DNA of 64,000 nucleotides, from assembly GCF_030246925.1 (NCBI RefSeq), contig NZ_CP126740.1, positions 248,001 to 312,000 of the forward strand, written 5' to 3'. Under the pieces are notes generated by a model. It saw only the letters and a list, made by a program, of their open reading frames with translations. It did no database searches and was not told the origin of the DNA. Of this stretch, positions 25,772-35,097 are shown piece after piece. Each line of letters begins with the position of its first letter. Within the stretch, counting starts at the first letter, position 1. A program made the translations under genes and the position numbers. Source of the stretch: Microbacterium sp. zg-Y625. Its GTDB lineage: Bacteria > Actinomycetota > Actinomycetes > Actinomycetales > Microbacteriaceae.

Positions 25772-25791
25772 TAGTTGCCTGATCGCAACTA
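25772..25791. promoter_or_regulatory. MarR-type operator 1 of the MFS efflux operon
   Basis: TAGTTGC-N6-GCAACTA is a perfect inverted repeat. Its core AGTTG-N8-CAACT recurs in operator 2. It overlaps the -35 box TTGCCT (25775-25780). Confidence 0.75.
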
Positions 25792-25803
25792 ATGGCATAT
25801 AGT
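25775..25803 (+). promoter_or_regulatory. Promoter of the MFS-MarR operon
   Basis: TTGCCT at 25775-25780, a 17-bp spacer and TATAGT at 25798-25803 form a good vegetative promoter. Both boxes are covered by operators. Confidence 0.65.
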
Positions 25804-25818
25804 TGATCCTCATCAACT
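25801..25818. promoter_or_regulatory. MarR-type operator 2 of the MFS efflux operon
   Basis: AGTTGAT-CCTC-ATCAACT is a perfect inverted repeat with the same AGTTG-N8-CAACT core as operator 1, and it overlaps the -10 box. A further AGTTG half-site lies upstream near 25756. Confidence 0.75.
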
Positions 25819-25840
25819 TCTACCACGGGAGCAGTCTCAC

Positions 25841-27547
25841 TTGAGCAACGCGTCGTCAGCGACACCGGATACGAAGCGCTCCGCGCGCGAGATCTACACC
25901 GCCATCTCCGGCCTCATCGTCGGCATGTTCGTCGCCGTGCTGTCAGGCACGATCGTGTCGACGTCCATGCCGGTCATCATCAACGATCTGGGTGGCACCC
26001 AGTCCCAGTACACCTGGGTGATCACGGCGAGCCTCCTCGCGACCGCTGTCTCGACGCCCGTCTGGGGCAAACTGGCCGACCTCGTCGACCGCAAGATCCT
26101 CATCCAGGTCTCGCTCATCATCTTCACCGTGGGAACCGTCATCGCCGGGTTCTCCACCGACACGAACATGCTGATCGCGGTCCGCGTCGTGCAGGGCATC
26201 GGCGTCGGCGGCCTGATGTCGCTGGTCATGATCGCCGTGGCGCTGATCATCTCCCCGCGCGAGCGCGGTAAGTACATGGGCGTCGTCGGCGGCATCATGG
26301 CGCTCGGCACGATCGGCGGCCCCCTGCTCGGTGGACTGCTCACCGACGCGTGGGGCTGGCGCGCCAACTTCTTCGTCGGCGTGCCCTTCGCCGTCGTCGC
26401 GCTCGTCCTGCTGCAGTTCACGCTGCACCTGCCCAAACCGCAGCGGGGGAGGGTCTCGATCGACTACTTCGGCATCGTGCTGCTCACGGTGGGCGTCTCG
26501 ACGCTCCTCATCTGGGTCTCGATGGGCGGTAGCCAGTTCGACTGGGACTCGACGACCAGCATCCTTCTCGCGGTCACCGCGGGCCTGGGCATCGCCGGCT
26601 TCATCACCGTCGAGTTCTTCGTCAAGGAACCGATCGTTCCGATGTCGCTGTTCCGCAACCGCACCTTCACGCTGTCTGTGGTCGCATCGGTCGCCATCGG
26701 CGTGTCGATGTTCGCCACATCGGTGTTCCTCGCTCAGTACTTCCAGCTCGCTCGTGGCGCCACACCCACCGAATCCGGTCTCATGACGATTCCGATGATC
26801 ATCGGCCAGATGGGCGCGTCGATCATCATCGGCCAGCTCGTGAGCCGGTTCGGCAAGTGGAAGGGGTGGATGCTGGCGGGATCCGTTCTCGCCACCATCG
26901 GGGTGAGCCTGATGGCGACACTGCGCTACGACACCCCGTTCGCTCTGGTGGCGGTGTACATGTTCGTGCTCGGCGCGGGCCTGGGCATGGTCATGCAGAA
27001 CCTCACGCTGATCGTGCAGAACGACACCGCACCGCAGCAGCTCGGTGCCGCCTCGTCGAACGTGAACTTCTTCCGCACCATCGCGGGGACCATCGGCGTC
27101 ACCATCATGGGATCGCTGCTGTCCACGAACGTCGGCACCTACATCGCGGACGGCCTCGGCGACTTCATCCCCTCGACGGAGGCGGAGCTCACCGCGCTGA
27201 AGAACCTGGGGGCAGGCGACGTCCCGAAGGTGGGAGCCTTGCCGGAGTCTCTCCGTACGATCGTCGAGGGAGCCTACGGGCATGGAATCGCCGATGCGTT
27301 CATCATCGCCATCCCGCTCGCCGTCATCGGCATCATCGCGATCGCCTTCGTCAAGAACAAGCCGCTCTCGACGATGACCGCCGCGGAGCATCTCCGCGAG
27401 CAGGCGGAAGAATCGGTCATCCAGGTCGCGGAGGCCGAGGTCGGCGGGTCGGCCGAGGGCGGGCGCGTCTCGGGCGGTGAAACGACGGCGACCTCGACGG
27501 GCTCGGTGTCGGTCCTCGAGCGCACGGATGAGCGCCGCGAGCGCTGA
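25841..27547 (+). CDS. MFS multidrug exporter, DHA2 (14-helix) type
   Basis: This 568-residue membrane protein starts with TTG. It has about 14 transmembrane helices and the MFS loop motif GKLADLVDRK after helix 2, plus GPLLGGLLTDAWGWRANF typical of EmrB/QacA exporters. It would expel toxic compounds by proton antiport. It is the first gene of an operon with a marR gene whose product probably binds the two operators at the promoter. The substrate is unknown. Confidence 0.88.
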   Translation: MSNASSATPDTKRSAREIYTAISGLIVGMFVAVLSGTIVSTSMPVIINDLGGTQSQYTWVITASLLATAVSTPVWGKLADLVDRKILIQVSLIIFTVGTVIAGFSTDTNMLIAVRVVQGIGVGGLMSLVMIAVALIISPRERGKYMGVVGGIMALGTIGGPLLGGLLTDAWGWRANFFVGVPFAVVALVLLQFTLHLPKPQRGRVSIDYFGIVLLTVGVSTLLIWVSMGGSQFDWDSTTSILLAVTAGLGIAGFITVEFFVKEPIVPMSLFRNRTFTLSVVASVAIGVSMFATSVFLAQYFQLARGATPTESGLMTIPMIIGQMGASIIIGQLVSRFGKWKGWMLAGSVLATIGVSLMATLRYDTPFALVAVYMFVLGAGLGMVMQNLTLIVQNDTAPQQLGAASSNVNFFRTIAGTIGVTIMGSLLSTNVGTYIADGLGDFIPSTEAELTALKNLGAGDVPKVGALPESLRTIVEGAYGHGIADAFIIAIPLAVIGIIAIAFVKNKPLSTMTAAEHLREQAEESVIQVAEAEVGGSAEGGRVSGGETTATSTGSVSVLERTDERRER

Positions 27548-28004
27548 GATGATCCTCACCGAGGCTGAAGCGGCCCCAGAGGTGGAGCAGGCGCTCGCTG
27601 ACCTGCGAGGCCACATGAACCTGGCGTTGGCCCGCGTGCGTTCCCTGTGGAAGGAGTCGGCGGCCAGTCTCCACCCCGACCTGCAGGTCACGGGGTACAA
27701 GCTGCTGATGTTCATCGATCAGGCGGGCACGACCCACGCGCACGAGCTGTCGGAACGCTTGGACATGGACAAGTCCGTCATCAGCCGCCAGGTGCGGATG
27801 CTCGAGAGCGCCGGCCTGCTCGAGTCTCGACCCGATGAACGCGATGGGCGACTGCGGGTGCTCAGCGCGACACCGCGAGCGTCCGCCGCCCTGCGTGCGC
27901 TGTCGGAGCAGAACGCCGCGCGCATGCGCAAGGAGATCGGCGAGCTCAGCGTTGCGGAGATCCGAGCAGCGTCGAAGGTCTTCCGACTGCTGTCTGAGAT
28001 CTGA
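27528..28004 (+). CDS. MarR-family repressor of the efflux operon
   Basis: The 158-residue protein has a MarR winged helix (HAHELSERLDMDKSVISRQVRMLESAGLLESRPDERDGR region), with Asp/Arg in the wing as usual. It overlaps the MFS gene by 20 bp if it starts at 27528, or begins 1 nt after the stop if it starts at 27549; neither has a strong ribosome site. It most likely represses the operon by binding the paired AGTTG-N8-CAACT operators and is released by an exporter substrate. Confidence 0.82.
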   Translation: MSAASAEMILTEAEAAPEVEQALADLRGHMNLALARVRSLWKESAASLHPDLQVTGYKLLMFIDQAGTTHAHELSERLDMDKSVISRQVRMLESAGLLESRPDERDGRLRVLSATPRASAALRALSEQNAARMRKEIGELSVAEIRAASKVFRLLSEI

Positions 28005-28037
28005 CCCGAAGCCCCGCTGCCTCCGTCACCGGGGGAC

Positions 28038-29357
28038 TCAGGCCAGGGCGGCGTCGATTCCGGCGAGCGGCACGGGCAGCCAGTCCGGGCGGTTGCGTGC
28101 CTCGTAGGTCGACTCGTAGACCGCCTTGTCGAGCACGAGCGCATTCAGCAGCACGGGGTCGAGCTCGATCGCGCCCTCCGTGCCGCTGTATGCGTCGACG
28201 AATGCCGACTGGCACGCGTGTGCCCAATCGGCCGCGTCGGTCCCGCCCCCGACCGCGCCGGCGTAGTCGAACGAGCGCAGCATTCCGGCGACGTCGCGGG
28301 GCGGCAGATCGGGGATCGCGCGCTCCGGCATGGGGCGCAGCGGCTCGCCTTCGAAGTCCACAACGCGCCATCCGCCGTCCTGCACGGCGAGCACCTGGCC
28401 GAGGTGCAGATCGCCGTGGATGCGCTGCAGCTGCGGCCAGGGACGCTCGAGTGCGGACTGGTAGACGGCGTCGATCGCGGACATCCGGTCGGCCACGGCC
28501 GGCACTTCGGCGGCGGCGGTGGCGAGCCTGCGCCGCCAGGTGCTCACCGTGGATGCCACGTCGTCGGGGCCGGCATCCACGGTGCCCAGGCTCGCGCCCA
28601 GGGCTGCGTGCACTCCGGCGAGGGCGGTGCCGAGCGCCCGTGCGGCGGCGGTGAAGTCGCGCCGCTCCCGTGCCGCCTCGAGCGCGACCGCCCAGCCGTC
28701 CTGCACGCCGGGGAGGAAGTCCTGGGCGAAACCGAGGGTGCCCCGCGCGACGCCGGACTCGCGTCCGGAGTCCGGCCACTCCGCGTCGAGGCTTCCGAGG
28801 AACCGCGGCACATATGGCGACCCCGCTGCGCTCAGCGCACGTTGCACCGTGACGTCGGGGTTCTCGCCGTGGTGAAGGGTGCGGAAGAGCTTCAGGATGA
28901 TGGTCGGCCGCCCATCCTCGTCGAAGACGATCGACGTGTTGGACTGCTCGCCGGTGAGCACGCGCGACCCCGTCACCCGGCTGGTATCGACGCCCATCTG
29001 TGCGAGCAGCGACAGGGCGTAGGGCGCATGCCCCGTGGCATCCACCAGATAGCCGTCGTCGGAGTGGGCCAGCGGGTCTCCCGCCTTCGGGGGCGACCCG
29101 ACCAGAGTCAGGGGCACGTGGTAGAGCGCCGGCACCGATCCTGCGTCGTCCATCAGCAGGTAGCGCGTGGCTTCGGGGGCGGGGGCGGCGTCGATGATGC
29201 GAAAGCGCGGCACGTGGCTCTTGCCCGCGTACCAGCGCTGGCGCACCACCCAGGCGCCGAGGTCTTCATCCGTGAACTGCACGCTCCACCATGGCGCGAA
29301 TCGGGTCGCCACGGAAAGGACTGGACCTGCGGGCGGTTCGCGTAGTACTGGCGCCAT
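28038..29357 (-). CDS. mak: Maltokinase
   Basis: The 439-residue protein resembles actinobacterial maltokinases (Pep2), which phosphorylate maltose to maltose-1-phosphate for GlgE. Diagnostic parts are VVRQRWYAGKSH near the N-terminus, ILKLFR (ATP-binding Lys region), HGDLHLGQVL (catalytic loop with Asp) and VVDFEGEP (metal-binding Asp). A longer GTG start at 29420 would overlap jetC by 43 bp. ATG 29357 leaves a 20-bp gap and gives a normal N-terminus, though without a clear ribosome site. It lies directly behind jetC on the same strand, an odd place for it, in the slot where jetD often lies. Confidence 0.85.
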   Translation of the reverse strand: MAPVLREPPAGPVLSVATRFAPWWSVQFTDEDLGAWVVRQRWYAGKSHVPRFRIIDAAPAPEATRYLLMDDAGSVPALYHVPLTLVGSPPKAGDPLAHSDDGYLVDATGHAPYALSLLAQMGVDTSRVTGSRVLTGEQSNTSIVFDEDGRPTIILKLFRTLHHGENPDVTVQRALSAAGSPYVPRFLGSLDAEWPDSGRESGVARGTLGFAQDFLPGVQDGWAVALEAARERRDFTAAARALGTALAGVHAALGASLGTVDAGPDDVASTVSTWRRRLATAAAEVPAVADRMSAIDAVYQSALERPWPQLQRIHGDLHLGQVLAVQDGGWRVVDFEGEPLRPMPERAIPDLPPRDVAGMLRSFDYAGAVGGGTDAADWAHACQSAFVDAYSGTEGAIELDPVLLNALVLDKAVYESTYEARNRPDWLPVPLAGIDAALA

Positions 29358-29377
29358 CTCGCGCCGCGCGCCCGGGC

Positions 29378-32300
29378 TCAGCGGGCGTCGGCGGCCAGGC
29401 CCACCTTCGGCTTCGCCCACGACCGGCCGTGGGTGTCCTTGAGGATGTCGTACTCGACGTCGACGTGGGGCTCGATGGCGCTGTACTTGTCGTTCGGCGC
29501 GCCGATGATGAGCTGGAACCCCAGGCCCCGCCAGGCCCCGATCGCGCGCTTGGTGAAGTGCGCGTCGGCCTTGATGAGCGCCTCGTCGAGGAACACCGGG
29601 GCGTAGCGCGGGCGCTGGGACCCGGCATCCCCCAGCTGATAGCGCAGTGCCGCGCCGACGATGAAGGCGATGAGCTCCTGCGACTCGCCACCGGACTTCT
29701 CGCCGATGTGGTCGTAGAGCGCGACGTGCTGCTTCGTCACCGCGTGCACACGCTCGGCGCTCACCCGTACGTGGTTGCGCACGTCGACGAGCTCCGCGAA
29801 GTCCGGCGCGGTGCGGCGCAGCCGGTCGATGAGCCGCGACATGCGCACGTACACGCGCTCACGGTCCTCGTCGGTGGCCGCCGCATCGATGAGCGCGCGG
29901 ACCTCGCGCAGCTCTTTACGGAAGCGGCGGCGCGCCTCGGACTGGGTCTCGCGCGGAGTGATCTGCAGCCGATGGTCGTCGTCGTAGAAGGGGAGGTCCT
30001 GCATGATCAGGTTGATCGGCTCGATGCGGTCGCGGATCTCGCGCAACGACCGGCTGAGGGTCGAGTCCAGGTTGGTGAGGTCGTTGCCCGAGAGTTTCAG
30101 CAGGCTGTCGCGCCACTCGGTCTCGAGCTCGTGCAGCCCGCTGGTCTCGAGTTCCGTGAGGATCCGCTCGAAGTCGGCCAGCGAGTGGTCGGGGTCGGCG
30201 AGCAGATTGGGGTTCGGCCACCGGTCGAGGAAGCCCGCCAAGGTGCGCCGCAGGCTCTCGCGCTGGTCGCCCACCGCCTCCTGCGCGGCACGCTGATCTT
30301 CGGCGAAGCGCCGCGACGCCGAGTCGAGCGCGGCGTCGAAGCGCGCCAGGTCCTGCATGCGCGTGGCGGAGCCGGCGCCCTCCGGCAGCAGGAACTGCCC
30401 GTCGAGGTACGCAGCCTGATCGTCGGTCAGCGCCCGTCCGGCATCCTCGGCAGCGTCGACCGCGGCCTGGGCGGTGTCGACCTCGTCGGTGATGGCGGCC
30501 CACGCGTCGGCGAGACGCTGCTGCTCGGCCTTCGCGCGGCCGATGCCCTCCCGAAGCTCGGCCGCCTCGGAGCGCTTCGCGGCGATCTGGGACTGGATGC
30601 CGGCGATCGTCGGGTTCTCGGCGGTCACCTCGTCGATGATCGCGGTCCAACGCTCGCGCTCCGCTTCGACGGATGCCACGTCGACCTGCTCCCAGGTGAG
30701 GTCCTGGATCTTCTCGAACGCCGCGCGCCGCGCGTCGAGTGCGTCGAGCTCCGCGGCCGCTTCCAGCGTGGCCGCCTGCGCGATCTCGAGTTCGGCCCGC
30801 GCGGCCCCGAGCTGAGCGTCGAGCTCGCCGACGCGGCGGTCCGTGGAGAAGCCGAGCACGTTGCGACGGCCGTGCCCACCGTGCGCGCCGCGGGCGCCCT
30901 GCGAGGTCTGACCGGCGATCGTCAGCGCCATCCGGTGCGCCGAGAGATCCGCCGACGTGTCGACGCAGACGTACCCGAAGCGCCGGGAGAGCTCGTCCTG
31001 CAGCCAGCCGGTGAACGGGCTGCTGCGGTAGTCCAGCCGCCCGGGAAGCGTCTGCGGGTCGCCGGCGGCGCCCTCGGGCAGTCCCGTGTGCACCCCCTCG
31101 TAGCGCAGTCGCTCGGACGTGCGGACGGATTCGATGGCGGCGCGGAACGCCGGCAGATGCGCGGTGTCGATGAGCAGCGTCGTGGCGAAACCACCGAGGG
31201 CGAGGTTGAACGCCTCGCGCCACGGCTCGAACTCGGTGCGCACCTCGATCAGCTCGCCGACGAACGGCAGCCGATCGGAGGAGAGGCCCGCAGCGCGTGC
31301 CAGCAGCTCGCGGGACTCACGCAGCCGGGCGGGGATGTTGTCGTGGCGCCCTGCAGCCTCGCGACGCTCGGCCTCGAGTTCGGTGATCCGTGCGGCGCGC
31401 GCGTTCCTCGCGCTGATCGCCTCTCCGTAGGCTTCCCGCAGCGTCGCCTTCGCGTCGGGATCCGCGAGCGCCCGCCGGGCGCGGTCGGCCAGCGCCTCGA
31501 ACTCCCGCGCGGAAGCGACCTGCACCTCCAGCACGCCGAGTGCGGCGTCGAGCCGCTCGCGCTCCCGCGCGACGTCGATCAGGCGGCGCTCGAGGCCGCG
31601 CAGCTCGCGGTGGGCGGTCTCGAGCCGGTCGCCGCCCGCGGCGCGCAGCACCTCGCCCAGGCCCTCGCGCTCGATGTCGGCGGCATCCGCCAGCGCCTGC
31701 TGCTCGCGGACCTTCGCGTCGGCGGCGCGTGTGGCCGACTGCAGCTCGGCTTCGACGTCGCGCAGCAGGTCGAGGCGGCGTGAGGCACGCCAGAGGGTGG
31801 CCAGCGAGTCCGGCTCGCTGAATCGCCCGATCTCGTCGATCACGCGCAGCCGCTCGGCGGCCTCTTCGATGCGTGCGCGCGCCGAGCGGATGGGCTGCAG
31901 CGCACGCACCTGCTGCTGCGCGGTGAGCATGCGGCTGCGGGTGCTCTCGAGCCCGTCGAAGTGGGCCACGACGGCGTCGGCGGTGGCCATCGTCTCGGGC
32001 TCCTCGAGCACCATCCGCTTGTAGAGGTCGTCGACGGTCGTGATCTGCTGACCGGCCTGGATGCGGGCGAGCAGGCTCATCGCCTTGGCGCCGGCCCCCG
32101 CGGCGCCGATGCCGAGCACGGCGTGAAGACGTGCGGAGAACTCGCGGTCGGTGGCCACCGTGTCGAGCCCCGCGCTCTTGACCGCGGCATCCGTCAGGCG
32201 CTGACGGGCGGCGTCCTCGAGTGAACTGAGGTCGAAGGGCCCGGCCACCGTGGCGCGCACCCGCACGGTATCTTCGACGAGCCGGGCACCGGCGGGGATG

Positions 32301-32737
32301 TACCAGGCGCGCACCGCCGTGAAGCGCGATCCGTCGTGGTCGAGCCACGTCATCGACACGGCGCTCCAGGTGTCGACGCCGTCGCCGCGCAGCACGGTCA
32401 CCTTCGTGCCGTCGTCGGTGCGCGTCTCGTCGGTCTTGCCCCGGGCGTAGGAGAGGATGTTGCGCTGCTCCTGGCCGCGCGGGCGCCCCACGACGGCGCC
32501 GTTGGAGGCGCCGTTGAACGGGGTCGTATGCGGCATCATGAGCGCGACGTAGGCGTCCATGAGGGTCGACTTGCCCGAGCCGGAGCCTCCGCAGAGCAGC
32601 GTCGCCGTCGGAGAGAAACGCACCCGGTGGGCGCCGTCGTAGCCGCCCCAGTTCACCAGCTGCAGCTCATCGGCCACCCACTGCTGCCCTCGGGATGCCG
32701 CGGGGATGAGGCCGAAGAGGGTGTCGAGCATGGTCAT
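29378..32737 (-). CDS. jetC: JetC/MksB-type SMC-like ATPase (Wadjet-family)
   Basis: The 1119-residue protein is a MukB-like condensin ATPase. Walker A is at residues 50-58 (GGSGSGKST). Two long coiled-coil regions rich in Ala, Glu and Arg flank a hinge-like central part (about 500-650). The ABC signature [11 protein letters not shown] and Walker B VFLDEAL lie close to the C-terminus. In Wadjet and MksBEF systems this motor extrudes DNA loops on circular plasmids and restricts them. Its ATG overlaps the jetB stop by 4 bp. The nuclease gene jetD, which normally completes Wadjet, is not found in the window. Confidence 0.88.
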   Translation of the reverse strand: MTMLDTLFGLIPAASRGQQWVADELQLVNWGGYDGAHRVRFSPTATLLCGGSGSGKSTLMDAYVALMMPHTTPFNGASNGAVVGRPRGQEQRNILSYARGKTDETRTDDGTKVTVLRGDGVDTWSAVSMTWLDHDGSRFTAVRAWYIPAGARLVEDTVRVRATVAGPFDLSSLEDAARQRLTDAAVKSAGLDTVATDREFSARLHAVLGIGAAGAGAKAMSLLARIQAGQQITTVDDLYKRMVLEEPETMATADAVVAHFDGLESTRSRMLTAQQQVRALQPIRSARARIEEAAERLRVIDEIGRFSEPDSLATLWRASRRLDLLRDVEAELQSATRAADAKVREQQALADAADIEREGLGEVLRAAGGDRLETAHRELRGLERRLIDVARERERLDAALGVLEVQVASAREFEALADRARRALADPDAKATLREAYGEAISARNARAARITELEAERREAAGRHDNIPARLRESRELLARAAGLSSDRLPFVGELIEVRTEFEPWREAFNLALGGFATTLLIDTAHLPAFRAAIESVRTSERLRYEGVHTGLPEGAAGDPQTLPGRLDYRSSPFTGWLQDELSRRFGYVCVDTSADLSAHRMALTIAGQTSQGARGAHGGHGRRNVLGFSTDRRVGELDAQLGAARAELEIAQAATLEAAAELDALDARRAAFEKIQDLTWEQVDVASVEAERERWTAIIDEVTAENPTIAGIQSQIAAKRSEAAELREGIGRAKAEQQRLADAWAAITDEVDTAQAAVDAAEDAGRALTDDQAAYLDGQFLLPEGAGSATRMQDLARFDAALDSASRRFAEDQRAAQEAVGDQRESLRRTLAGFLDRWPNPNLLADPDHSLADFERILTELETSGLHELETEWRDSLLKLSGNDLTNLDSTLSRSLREIRDRIEPINLIMQDLPFYDDDHRLQITPRETQSEARRRFRKELREVRALIDAAATDEDRERVYVRMSRLIDRLRRTAPDFAELVDVRNHVRVSAERVHAVTKQHVALYDHIGEKSGGESQELIAFIVGAALRYQLGDAGSQRPRYAPVFLDEALIKADAHFTKRAIGAWRGLGFQLIIGAPNDKYSAIEPHVDVEYDILKDTHGRSWAKPKVGLAADAR

Positions 32738-33477
32738 CGTGCGGCCTCCGCGAAGGTCTCGGCGTCCACGTCGTCGGGGTCCCCGGTGTCGTCGGTGTCG
32801 TCGTCGAGGTCGATCGTGCCGGCGCGCGACGTCTGGTCGGCGAGCCAGTCACGCAGTTCGCGCAGGCGATCGGCGCTGAGCAGGATCTCCACGAGCGGGC
32901 TGATGAGGTAGCGCCCCTCGGACTCCTCCTCGATGATGCCGTCCTGGCGCAGCCGGGCGACGGCGGCCCGGATCGCCTTCTGGCGGCGGGCGGTGCTGCC
33001 GTCGGCCTCGGCGAAATAGGTCAGCACGGTCTGCTCGATGTCCTCGATGTCGACGCGGGCGGAGGATTCCCCCGCGGTGCTCTCGCGCTGATAGACGGTG
33101 CGCAGGTGCACGAGCACGAGCGTCTCGGCGCGGGAGTATGCCTCGTCCCGCAGCAGGATGGGGATCTCGAGCTCGTCCGAGCGCACCTGCTCCTTGTATG
33201 CGACCCCGCGGTCGTGGTCGACGACGAGACGCACGAACAGGTCGTTCAGCCGGGACTCGATCGCGTGCCGGTGGTCCATCAGCACCGTCCACTCGGCCCG
33301 GTTGCGATCGGCGAGCAGAAACCGGCGCTGCAGCAGGCGCACGAGCACGCGCCGCGCGGCGGCGTCGAGCACGCCGACGTCGCCGGCGAAAAGCTCGTCG
33401 GGGTCGTGCTCCATCGCGACGGGGGCGATGAACGGCTCGTCGTCCGTGGCGTCGGGGGCGATCGTGGGCTCAGTCAT
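32734..33477 (-). CDS. jetB: JetB/MksE-type subunit (DUF4194)
   Basis: This 247-residue protein resembles the MukE-like DUF4194 family that bridges the kleisin and the SMC ATPase. Recognisable are paired winged-helix segments ([21 protein letters not shown] and the [17 protein letters not shown] region) and a long acidic tail ([14 protein letters not shown]). It overlaps jetA by 8 bp upstream and jetC by 4 bp downstream, so the three subunits are translated as a set. Confidence 0.86.
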   Translation of the reverse strand: MTEPTIAPDATDDEPFIAPVAMEHDPDELFAGDVGVLDAAARRVLVRLLQRRFLLADRNRAEWTVLMDHRHAIESRLNDLFVRLVVDHDRGVAYKEQVRSDELEIPILLRDEAYSRAETLVLVHLRTVYQRESTAGESSARVDIEDIEQTVLTYFAEADGSTARRQKAIRAAVARLRQDGIIEEESEGRYLISPLVEILLSADRLRELRDWLADQTSRAGTIDLDDDTDDTGDPDDVDAETFAEAAR

Positions 33478-34939
33478 GGGTCGGTTCTTTCACGGTTCTG
33501 GCGGTGACGGCGCCGAAGGCGAACCGACGACTGGTGCCGTCGGGACGTCGCGCCTCGGCGACGGAGACCTCGTCGCTCTCGGTCATGCCGTTGCGGTGGG
33601 CGATTTCCAGCAGCCCCAGCAGGTCGACCGGCCGGCGGGTGCCCTCGGCGGCGCCTTCGAAGGCGGCGGCGAGGTCGAACCGGTCGCCGAGGGTCGCGAC
33701 GTACGCCTCGAGCTCCGCGTAGCGGGGGCCGCCCCAGGCGCGCGTGTCGGCATCCACGAACTCGACGTCTCCGGGCTCCGGCAGGGGTGCGGGCGCCCCG
33801 GGCGGTCGCAGGTCGCTCAGCGATCGGCGGAGGTGACCCACGTCGGCGACGGGGAAGGTGTGCAGCGGTTCGACCCGGTCGCTCGGCTTCGAGCGCTGCA
33901 TCCACAGCTGCAGGCCCGACATGACGCCGCGCAGCAGCTCGTCGACCTGACGGTCCCGCGCCGGGTCGTGCGTGCGCACCTGGGCGGTGATGACCTGCGA
34001 TGCCCGCCGCTGTGCCGTGAGCACCTCCTGGACGCCCTTCTCGACCTGACGTCCGATGGCGTCGAGGTCGGCACGCTGGCCGGGGGCCATGAGCCGGGCG
34101 AACGGCTGGGCGAGCACGGCATGCAGCTGACCGGTGAGGCGGTCGATGTTCTCGGCGTCGCCGATGAGACGCAGGGCGCCTTCGAACGCACGGCCCTCCG
34201 GGGTCGCCTGCATGACGTGCCGGCCACGCTGCAGGTACTCCCGGAGGATCTCTCCCGTCGGGCGGACATCGCGGCGGAGGTCCGCGACGACGTCGCGCTG
34301 CATCGCCTTGATCGACTCGGCGACCCGCGAGAAGTCGGCGGGGAGCTCCCGGGCGAGGTGCAGCACGTTCTCGGCCTCTTCGAAGAGCTGCTCGTCGTCG
34401 ACGGGGTCGGCCTCGTCGTTGCGGATGCGTTCGATCTCGGCGTCGAGGGCCTCGCGCTCCGCCAACAGCATCGCGATGCGCTGCTCGGGGTCGGATTCGG
34501 CATCGCGAGCGAGCCGCTCGACGGCCTCGAGGAGCGTGCGCACCCGAGACCGTGACACGCGGGCCCGCCCGCCGCCGGCGCGTCCGGCGATGTCGAGCGC
34601 GCCCACCGCGTGCGCGGTGAGCCGGTACACCTCGACGTCGTTCTCGATCTGCGGCGCCAGCCACCCGACGCGCACCCAGTGCCGGCAGATGTCACGGGCG
34701 GTGCCGGCGGGGAGTCGGCGATCGTCCTCGTCGTAGCCGGCGGCCCGCAGCTCTTCGAGCGCCTCGCCGATCTCGGCGTGGGCGTCGGCGACAGCCACCG
34801 CGGGGCGGTCGGCGGTGAAGACGATCGACAGGACGGCGACGACGAAGGGGGCGTGGCGGCCATGCAGCAGGTCGAGCGTCGGGTTGCGGAAGGCTGCCAC
34901 CGAGCGCTGATACGCGGCTTCAGCGCGAGTGTTCGACAT
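33470..34939 (-). CDS. jetA: JetA/MksF-type kleisin-like subunit (DUF3375)
   Basis: The 489-residue protein fits DUF3375, the MukF-like kleisin. It begins in family style ([21 protein letters not shown]) and contains long charged helices. The start at 34939 is preceded by TATCCT at 34948-34953 and a close GGGGAG, giving either a leaderless or very short leader transcript. It is the first gene of jetA-jetB-jetC. Confidence 0.87.
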   Translation of the reverse strand: MSNTRAEAAYQRSVAAFRNPTLDLLHGRHAPFVVAVLSIVFTADRPAVAVADAHAEIGEALEELRAAGYDEDDRRLPAGTARDICRHWVRVGWLAPQIENDVEVYRLTAHAVGALDIAGRAGGGRARVSRSRVRTLLEAVERLARDAESDPEQRIAMLLAEREALDAEIERIRNDEADPVDDEQLFEEAENVLHLARELPADFSRVAESIKAMQRDVVADLRRDVRPTGEILREYLQRGRHVMQATPEGRAFEGALRLIGDAENIDRLTGQLHAVLAQPFARLMAPGQRADLDAIGRQVEKGVQEVLTAQRRASQVITAQVRTHDPARDRQVDELLRGVMSGLQLWMQRSKPSDRVEPLHTFPVADVGHLRRSLSDLRPPGAPAPLPEPGDVEFVDADTRAWGGPRYAELEAYVATLGDRFDLAAAFEGAAEGTRRPVDLLGLLEIAHRNGMTESDEVSVAEARRPDGTSRRFAFGAVTARTVKEPTHD

Positions 34940-35004
34940 CACTCCCCAGGATAGTTGACCGCCCCGACTCCGCCCTCGCCCGGACCGCGGCCCCCGCCGG
35001 TGAG

Positions 35005-35063
35005 AAACCACGATCCGGCTGGGAAACCCCGCGGCGCGTGGTGTCCCAGCCGGATCATGGTTT
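35005..35063 (-). terminator. Long stem-loop after the PTS gene
   Basis: Twenty-base arms (35005-35024 and 35044-35063) pair with one mismatch around a 19-nt loop, 34 bp past the PTS stop codon. T residues flank it on both strands. It also insulates the divergent-end region before jetA, whose promoter lies at about 34950. Confidence 0.7.
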
Positions 35064-35097
35064 TTCGCGGGTCCGCGCCCGCGTGGGCGCGGCGGGC

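Noticed and set aside
22734..25865. Open frame of 1043 codons on the minus strand across the GH13 gene
   Set aside because: It is opposite the clear treS-like gene, has Arg/Gly-rich low-complexity content and no recognisable domain; it is a shadow frame common in GC-rich DNA.
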